A DNA stretch of 7,811 nucleotides, taken from NCBI GenBank assembly GCA_001643475.1, contig LXTK01000149.1, positions 1-7,811 of the forward strand. Direction: 5' to 3'. Within the stretch, counting starts at the first letter, position 1. The number at the start of each line of letters is the position of its first letter. A program made the translations under genes and the position numbers. This document shows positions 1-5,059 of this stretch, in pieces. Under the pieces are notes generated by a model. It was not told the origin of the DNA. It saw nothing but the letters and a program-made list of their open reading frames with translations, and searched no databases. This DNA comes from Proteobacteria bacterium SPGG2. Its GTDB lineage: Bacteria; Pseudomonadota; Gammaproteobacteria; Acidiferrobacterales; SPGG2.

Positions 1-77
1 TGCTTGGCGATCCTGCCGGCCATGCAGAACCCGCATAGGCTAGTCTGAACGGCGCAACCGGGGGCAACGGGACAAAC

Positions 78-458
78 GTGCACATTGAGCTGGACCATTT
101 CTTCATTCTGACAACGCCCGGTGCGCCCGAGGCCTCACTGTTGAAGGAAATCGGCCTCATTGAGGGACCGGCCAATGATCATCCCGGCCAGGGAACCGCA
201 AACCGCCGCTTTTTCTTCGCCGATGCGATGCTCGAGCTCGTCTACCTGCGTGATGCCGAGGAGGCTCGACGCGGGCCGGGTTCGGGTCTGTTGTTCCCCG
301 AACGGTTCACCGCAGCGGACGCATCCCCTTTCGGGTTGGTCTTCAAGAGCGCGGACACGGGCACACCGTTTCCCGGCTGGGCCTACCACCCGGACTATCT
401 GAGCGACGGCCAAACCCTCCGTCAGGCGGGTTCGGTAGCCTTCGACGTAGATCGCTAA
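78..458 (+). CDS. Glyoxalase-like (VOC family) protein, 3'-truncated
   Basis: The product is 126 residues from a GTG start. The N-terminal pattern (IELDHFFI, then HPGQGTANRRFFF and AMLELVYL) matches the glyoxalase-like VOC proteins of roughly 180-200 residues that I know from proteobacteria; their substrate is generally unknown. The match continues through ASPFGLVF (about residues 82-89) and FPGWAYHPDYL (98-108), then stops abruptly. In intact homologues a further strand and an EP-type C-terminal segment follow. Here the last ~18 residues are the antisense of a different gene fragment (see 402-593), so the native 3' end is missing. The segment is GC-richer than what follows: 38 of 60 bases at 301-360 against 27 of 60 at 481-540. 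No strong Shine-Dalgarno precedes the GTG. Truncation is an inference from family length; the protein is probably non-functional. Confidence 0.72.
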   Translation: MHIELDHFFILTTPGAPEASLLKEIGLIEGPANDHPGQGTANRRFFFADAMLELVYLRDAEEARRGPGSGLLFPERFTAADASPFGLVFKSADTGTPFPGWAYHPDYLSDGQTLRQAGSVAFDVDR

Positions 459-593
459 GCGTGTCTCGCTACTAGTCTTCTCAGTGCCAGTAATATGTGT
501 GACTATTTCGTTGCTACCAGCCAGCACATGTCGCTGAAATAGGCGCTGTAACCTCCTCAATCCGGGTGCCGAATCTTTGCTGTCCGCGCTCAT
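402..593 (-). pseudogene. 5' remnant of a DUF2063/HvfC-like putative DNA-binding domain gene
   Basis: Reading leftward from an ATG at 593, about 62 residues resemble the N-terminal domain of the DUF2063 (HvfC/BufC-type) family. There is a LQRLFQRHVLAG helix, then ITGTEK, then the hallmark TRLAIYVEGYRTRL, where homologues typically have RLAIYxxxYRxRLxEAL. The resemblance ends at about residue 62 (position 405), exactly where the VOC gene on the opposite strand begins to make sense. Downstream of that point the frame is only the antisense of the VOC gene. Intact members are roughly 250 residues and often sit beside a DUF692 gene, which is absent here. This is therefore a gene remnant, not a working gene. 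The family assignment rests on recalled motifs and is moderately sure. Confidence 0.55.
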
Positions 594-677
594 GTAAACG
601 CCGTTGCTCGCTTGGCACTATAATAAGTAATGAAGGTGGGTCCGCTAATGCGACACGGCTGTGATTAAATGTTCCGG

Positions 678-707
678 TTGAACGAAAAGTCTGGCATCCG
701 GTAGACT
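678..707 (+). promoter_or_regulatory. Possible sigma-70-like promoter for hslO
   Basis: TTGAAC (678-683) and TAGACT (702-707) are separated by 18 bases and each matches four of six consensus positions. They lie in the AT-richer stretch just upstream of hslO, 43 bases before the GTG at 751. A heat-shock sigma-32 promoter might be expected for hslO, but I do not see a convincing CCCCAT-type -10 element at the right distance. This is a weak call based on position and partial consensus. Confidence 0.25.
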
Positions 708-750
708 CAAAATACATAAAACTTCTTTTTACAAGATCTGGATTAGAACG

Positions 751-1641
751 GTGTATAGCTGGAAAGTAAAGATAGGAGATAGTTTGAAGCGGTTTCTTTT
801 TGAACACGCTGGAATCCGAGGTGAAATCGTTCATCTCGACGCAACCTGGCGGGCAGTATTGGAACGCCGTGACTACCCTCCTGCCCTTCGGACGATTCTC
901 GGTGAGTCAATGGTGGCGGCCGCACTGATGTCGGCAACATTGAAGTTCGCCGGTCGGCTCATTATGCAAATCCAAGGGCGAGGACCATTAAACCTATTGG
1001 TTGTTGAATGTACGAACAATCAAACCATGCGGGCTATGGCACAGTGGTCGAATGACCTACCAACGGGCCCATTGTCTGTAATAGCTGAGGATGCGCGCCT
1101 CGCCATTACTCTCGATCCAACCACTGGCCGTGAACGTTATCAAAGCATGGTCGAATTATCCGGCCAAACAATCTCGGAGGCGTTAGAAAACTACTTTCAC
1201 CACTCGGAGCAGTTGGAGACACGGCTTTGGACCACAGCTGGAAATACTTGTGCAGCGGGTATGCTGTTACAACATCTGCCGTTGGACCAGGGCACCGATG
1301 AGGAAGCATGGAAACGCGCCGTTTGTCTAGGCAGCACAATAACTTCTAAAGAATTGCTGACGCTATCTGCCCAAGATATCATCCATCGATTATATCACGA
1401 GGAAGACATTCGTGTATTTGACAGCACACCGGTCGGCTTTAGATGCTCTTGCTCACGAGACCGCGTCATCGGCGCCCTGCGTATGCTCGGCCCAGATGAG
1501 GTCGAGTCCATCCTAGATGAGAAAGGACTCGTAAGCGTGGACTGCGAATTCTGCAATCAACATTACAGGTTTGACAGTGTCGATACCAAACAGTTATTCG
1601 CCACCGACATCATTCCGTTGACCCCATCCAGTGTACATTAA
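751..1641 (+). CDS. hslO: Hsp33 redox-regulated chaperone
   Basis: Hsp33 is a cytosolic holdase that binds unfolding proteins after oxidative plus heat stress. Its C-terminal zinc is released as four cysteines form disulfides. The cysteines are all present: CSC at residues 232-234 and CEFC at 265-268, the CxC and CxxC arrangement of the family. Other family marks include RFLFEHAGIRGE near the N-terminus, ATLKF (62-66), MQIQGRGPLNLLVVE (72-86), ELLTLSAQDIIHRLYHEED (201-219), and a VH end. Length is 296 residues from the GTG drawn here, or 285 from TTG 784, against 292 in E. coli. The DxL before RFLF, usual in homologues, is kept only with the longer start, while the good Shine-Dalgarno favours the shorter. 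It is followed 67 bases later by hslR, its neighbour in E. coli too, although there hslR comes first. Confidence 0.96.
   Translation: MYSWKVKIGDSLKRFLFEHAGIRGEIVHLDATWRAVLERRDYPPALRTILGESMVAAALMSATLKFAGRLIMQIQGRGPLNLLVVECTNNQTMRAMAQWSNDLPTGPLSVIAEDARLAITLDPTTGRERYQSMVELSGQTISEALENYFHHSEQLETRLWTTAGNTCAAGMLLQHLPLDQGTDEEAWKRAVCLGSTITSKELLTLSAQDIIHRLYHEEDIRVFDSTPVGFRCSCSRDRVIGALRMLGPDEVESILDEKGLVSVDCEFCNQHYRFDSVDTKQLFATDIIPLTPSSVH
774..778 (+). promoter_or_regulatory. Shine-Dalgarno AGGAG that may set the hslO start at TTG 784
   Basis: AGGAG at 774-778 lies five bases before an in-frame TTG at 784. It is the clearest ribosome-binding site found at any gene start in the window. A start at 784 would give a 285-residue Hsp33 beginning at the conserved RFLFEH segment. 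The alternative GTG at 751 has only weak upstream purines. Confidence 0.5.
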
Positions 1642-1708
1642 CGCCTATTATCCGTTCTCGCATGATTGGCTCTATTCCTCGTCTTCCACACTTATCGCGC
1701 ACCCCGCA

Positions 1709-2110
1709 ATGAATAAGACCGATAAGACGGATAAGGTGCGCCTCGATAAATGGCTTTGGGTCACGCGTTTCTTTAAGACACGACCACTCGCAGCCGAGGC
1801 TGTTATAGGTGGAAAGGTCCACGTAAACGGACAGCGTGTAAAGGCCGGGAAAGTATTGTGCATCGGAGATGAACTATCGATTCGTCGCGGGCGGAATCTG
1901 TACGTGGTAGTCGTGCGTGGACTGGCAAGTCGCCGTGGGCCCGCGCCACAAGCTTCGTTGCTGTATGAGGAAACCGAAGAGAGCCGTCAGAATCGTACAG
2001 ACATTGCCGAACAACAAAGAGCATGTGGGACGCTGCATGCGCAACAGCAGGGGCGCCCCACTAAACGTAGTCGACGCACCATCATCCGCTACCTTCGGCG
2101 CCGGGGATAA
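1709..2110 (+). CDS. hslR: Heat shock protein 15 (Hsp15), S4-domain RNA-binding protein
   Basis: Hsp15 binds the free 50S subunit carrying a nascent chain and helps recycle stalled ribosomes. From the ATG at 1709 the product is 133 residues, equal to E. coli Hsp15. An S4 domain fills about residues 10-68, with VRLDKWLWVTRFFKTRPLA and then GGKVHVNGQRVKAGK, the RNA-binding core. The family-typical LLYEETEES follows at 84-92 and a very basic tail at 116-133. An in-frame GTG at 1631 overlaps the hslO stop and would add 26 residues unlike the family, so 1709 is preferred. No clear Shine-Dalgarno is seen. The N-terminal TDKTDK comes from a short 9-bp tandem repeat. It probably shares a transcript with hslO and the kinase that starts 20 bases downstream. 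Confidence 0.93.
   Translation: MNKTDKTDKVRLDKWLWVTRFFKTRPLAAEAVIGGKVHVNGQRVKAGKVLCIGDELSIRRGRNLYVVVVRGLASRRGPAPQASLLYEETEESRQNRTDIAEQQRACGTLHAQQQGRPTKRSRRTIIRYLRRRG
1713..1736 (+). repeat. Short 9-bp tandem repeat in the hslR 5' end
   Basis: ATAAGACCG, ATAAGACGG and a partial ATAAGG follow one another just after the hslR start. They encode the TDKTDK stretch ahead of the S4 domain. The unit is a whole number of codons, so copy changes would keep the frame. Two and a half copies of so short a unit may be chance. Confidence 0.5.
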
Positions 2111-2130
2111 ATGACACAACCATACTAGCT

Positions 2131-2862
2131 ATGCCCAGAAGAAACGCAAACGAAATTGAAACGTTTGACCTTTATCCAGGACGGATCTTGGCGCGAAAGT
2201 ACGAAGTTATTTCGCTCTTGGGCACCGGCTGGGAAGGGGAAGTGTATAAGGTCCGCGAGATCTCAACACGCATCGAGCGGGCAGCTAAGTTCTTTTTCCC
2301 ACAGAGAAATCCGCGAGATCGAACGGTAAACTTCTATGCAAAGAAGCTCCATAAACTCCGCCACTGTCCTATCCTGATCCAATACCACACTCAGGAAAAG
2401 ATCTTATTTCGGCGGCAACCACTGACGTTTTTAGTATCCGACTATGTTGAAGGGGACCTATTAAGTGACTTTCTTCTGAGGCAGCCTGGCAAGCGGTTAA
2501 GCACCTTTCAAGCCATGCACCTGTTACACGCGCTCGCGAGTGGGATCACTATGATACATAACCTGCGGGAGTATCACGGCGACTTGCATACCGAAAATAT
2601 CATCGTTAGACGATACGGACTTGGGTTCGATATAAAACTGATCGATATGATCCATTGGGGCGCACCAAGGCCAGTGAATATCCATGATGACGTCTGTGAT
2701 TTGGTTAGGATCTTCTACGATACTATTGGCGGACCGAAGCACTATTCGAAACAATCGTCAGAAGCAAAAGCGATTTGCTGCGGCCTTAAGCGCTCACTTA
2801 TATTGCGGAAGTTTCGCACCGCGGGCCAGTTGTGTGAACATCTAGAAACATTGCCATGGTAG
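2131..2862 (+). CDS. Small eukaryotic-type protein kinase
   Basis: This is a 243-residue, single-domain kinase fold without a membrane segment, so it is predicted to be cytosolic. The ATP-binding glycine loop is GTGWEGEV (residues 31-38), followed by the probable ATP-positioning lysine in AAKFF (K53). The catalytic loop HGDLHTEN (149-156) supplies D151 and N156. The metal-binding DFG position reads IDM (D172). The HGDLHxxN loop resembles RIO/ABC1/aminoglycoside-phosphotransferase kinases as much as classical Hanks kinases, so the substrate may not be a protein. The ends of the fold look compact, with no sensor domain. It lies 20 bases after hslR and 16 bases before a broken PP2C phosphatase gene of the same strand, the classic kinase/phosphatase pairing. 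No Shine-Dalgarno is evident before the ATG. Kinase activity is likely from the residues; the target is unknown. Confidence 0.82.
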   Translation: MPRRNANEIETFDLYPGRILARKYEVISLLGTGWEGEVYKVREISTRIERAAKFFFPQRNPRDRTVNFYAKKLHKLRHCPILIQYHTQEKILFRRQPLTFLVSDYVEGDLLSDFLLRQPGKRLSTFQAMHLLHALASGITMIHNLREYHGDLHTENIIVRRYGLGFDIKLIDMIHWGAPRPVNIHDDVCDLVRIFYDTIGGPKHYSKQSSEAKAICCGLKRSLILRKFRTAGQLCEHLETLPW

Positions 2863-2878
2863 GCTCAGTAATTAGTGA

Positions 2879-3655
2879 ATGCCACGTATAAATAGTAATC
2901 CCAGACGCGAAGCCAAAGTTTACCTAGAACGGAACATGGTAGAAGGCCGGCTTCACCGTATTGGATTGGGTGAAGCCATCATTCATTCTTCACGCGCATC
3001 TGACAAAGAAACAGTAAATGACAATGCCGCCGCCCTGGTACCATTTAACAACACGTCCGGTGTATTAGCGATCGACGAGCTGAAATCAGCCATCAATGAT
3101 ACAGCGAGAGCAGATAATGATTTACGTGAAGCCATACTGAACGGTATTGAACGTGCCAATCAGGCTGTCAGTGCGCTTGGTACCGGCGCCGCCACGACAC
3201 TAGCCGTTGTCGAGGCTACAAGATCAAACCGTTCGCACCTATCATGTCGGCGATTCCATGATCTTAGTTACTGGGCAGAAGGGCAAGATCAAATTGCAAA
3301 CCATTTCGCGCTCGCCGGTAGGTTACGCCGTACACACAGGACTATTGGACGAAACCGAGGCAATGCACCACGAGGACAGGCATCTGGCTTCCAACATCAT
3401 CGGTTCCAATGGATATGCACATTGAAGTTGGATCGACGGCAGAACTCGTGCCAAGAGATACACTCGTAATGGCTAGCGACGGCCTTTTTGACAATCTTCA
3501 CTTGGAAGAAATCGCCGAATACACAAAACAGGGTATAGCTACCAGCAGCTGCTCAAAAACTCGCCAACGCCTGTCGCAAGCGCATGACAGATGCCAGAAA
3601 AGATCAACCGTCGAAACCCGATGACCTTACCTTCATTCTCTTTCGTTGTAACTGA
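2879..3655 (+). pseudogene. PP2C-type protein phosphatase, broken by three +1 frameshifts
   Basis: Three frames joined in order give one PP2C-like protein of about 257 residues. Frame A starts at ATG 2879 and includes GVLAI and GTGAATTLAVVE. Frame B carries QTVRTYHVGDSMILV and HHEDRHLASNIIGS. Frame C carries PRDTLVMASDGLFDNL. The end returns to frame A with KPDDLTFILFR and stops at TGA 3653-3655. Each junction is repaired by removing one base: a G at 3214-3215, a G at 3411-3412, and about A3541. VGDS, SDGLFDN and the DDLTF end are PP2C motifs. The DGxGG metal-binding segment that should follow VLAI is missing, apparently through an in-frame deletion near 3070. The NED-type motif reads NDN, so a metal ligand may also be lost. 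Neighbouring genes are intact over several kilobases, which argues for real decay over read error. An active enzyme is very unlikely. Confidence 0.82.
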
Positions 3656-3657
3656 TT

Positions 3658-5049
3658 CTAATAGGCCTTTTTGCGTTCTTTAGGCCTGTCACCGGTGACA
3701 ATATCCGCGACCGACGGCTGAGACTCGTCATGCGCCAACACCATGCTCCTGATGGTTTCTTCACCCAGTGCGTCCTCGATCGCGGCGCTTACCTTCTGCA
3801 TCAACCGATTGATCTCGCTAGATTCGTACAACTTCTCATGAGCAAGATGAGGCACCGGGTCCACCCCCCGGACACACTGCAACAACGCCTTTACAGTTAT
3901 TTTTTCGATATCCTTGGCTGGGATATGAGTAACAGGATCAGCGGCTGTCTCCACAACGAATCCACCACTAACCAGCTCTTCCACAATCATGTCCACCACC
4001 TCTATCGAAACCCCTAATCGCCGAGCAAGCGCTTCCGTCGTCCAGAGTTCTTTGTTGTGATAGTGATTACTACCTATTAGAAACATCGTCAATAAGACGA
4101 GTCGCTCCTTTATGGTGCTGCTAAATGTATGCTGATCATTACTGACAGTCGTAAACACGTGGGGATGCTGATGGTAATAGGCGACCTGTGCTCCTGTAAG
4201 AAAGATAAGCCAACTCAAATATAGCCAAATCAGAAAGACTATGAGAATAGAAAAGCTAGAGTATATAGCCGCATAGTTGGTCGACAAGGCGATAAATGAC
4301 GCGAACGCCCAACCTGTGGTCTCCCAGAGCACGCCGGCGACAATGCCGCCTGTTAACGCCGACACAAATCTAACCCGCGTATTGGGTATGAACATATAGA
4401 AAAAAGTAAACGTCCCGCACACCAATACGTAAGGTACAAACCGCCCTACCAAGTAGAATCCAGTACCGATGGCATCGATCGCGACGAGCTTCTGCACAAC
4501 CGCATTACTGGTGATCACGGCTGTGATCCCAACTGCTGTAAACACCAGCACAGGTCCGATCAAGATCACACTTAGATAATCGCTAAACCGTTGGGCCAGA
4601 CTTCTCGGCTTTCGTACATTCCAGACAAAATTAAGTGCGTTCTCAATCTTTTGAATAAGCGAGAAGACAGTGTAGATGAGGAGCGCCAATCCCAACGCAC
4701 CCAGGACACCTACCTGCACGTTTTCCACAAACCCAAGTATGCGCTCAGTTATCTCACCACCTTTTGGCCCCAGTGGTGCCAGATAGTTAGCGAGCAACGG
4801 CTTCAACTGATTGTGGACACCGAAGGCTTTGAGAATGGAAAAACTAACGGCTAAAAGCGGCACGAGTGCAAGTAAAGTCGTATAAACAAGACTCATCGCA
4901 CGCAAGGTGAGCTGACCATCCGACAGATCCCTGGCAACGAGATACAGCAATCGCAGAGCTTCGAGCAGAAACTTCTTGAATCCTACGCCCGCATTAGACC
5001 TGCCCTTCCAGATCTTCTTTAAGAACAGATTGTCTAACACTCGCCACAT
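3658..5049 (-). CDS. YihY/BrkB (UPF0761) family inner membrane protein with C-terminal winged-helix-like region
   Basis: The product is 463 residues from ATG 5049. The motif GQLTLRAMSLVYTTLLALVP (residues 45-64) is the signature of the YihY/BrkB family. About six membrane segments follow, near residues 52-75, 112-133, 158-180, 200-221, 228-250 and 262-287. Conserved pieces include LIQKIENALNFVW (131-143) and YAAIYSSFSILIVFLIWLY (259-277). Residues about 310-437 are soluble and read as a winged-helix-like domain (LWTTEALARRLGVSIEVVDMIVEELVSGGFV), an arrangement seen in the long gammaproteobacterial members. The function is not established; early naming as ribonuclease BN was incorrect. ATG 5049 sits 10 bases after the relA stop. 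In-frame ATG 5091 and TTG 5106 would overlap relA and add residues with no family match. Its stop is two bases from the end of the convergent phosphatase remnant. Confidence 0.92.
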   Translation of the reverse strand: MWRVLDNLFLKKIWKGRSNAGVGFKKFLLEALRLLYLVARDLSDGQLTLRAMSLVYTTLLALVPLLAVSFSILKAFGVHNQLKPLLANYLAPLGPKGGEITERILGFVENVQVGVLGALGLALLIYTVFSLIQKIENALNFVWNVRKPRSLAQRFSDYLSVILIGPVLVFTAVGITAVITSNAVVQKLVAIDAIGTGFYLVGRFVPYVLVCGTFTFFYMFIPNTRVRFVSALTGGIVAGVLWETTGWAFASFIALSTNYAAIYSSFSILIVFLIWLYLSWLIFLTGAQVAYYHQHPHVFTTVSNDQHTFSSTIKERLVLLTMFLIGSNHYHNKELWTTEALARRLGVSIEVVDMIVEELVSGGFVVETAADPVTHIPAKDIEKITVKALLQCVRGVDPVPHLAHEKLYESSEINRLMQKVSAAIEDALGEETIRSMVLAHDESQPSVADIVTGDRPKERKKAY

Positions 5050-5059
5050 GATACTTTGC

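Noticed and set aside
1..77. Short open stretch at the left edge (frame ending at TGA 46-48), possibly the 3' end of a gene outside the window
   Set aside because: Only 15 residues are visible and none is recognisable; nothing supports a call.
619..624. Perfect TATAAT -10-like hexamer between the DUF2063 remnant and hslO
   Set aside because: No acceptable -35 at 16-18 bases and no extended -10 TG; it is over 120 bases from the hslO start.
1631..1708. N-terminal extension of hslR from the GTG overlapping the hslO stop
   Set aside because: The added 26 residues do not resemble Hsp15, and the ATG at 1709 gives exactly the family length.
3214..3541. Programmed +1 frameshifting as an explanation for the three frame changes in the phosphatase gene
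   Set aside because: The three sites share no slippery sequence or nearby signal, three such events in one gene is implausible, and the DGxGG segment is missing as well.
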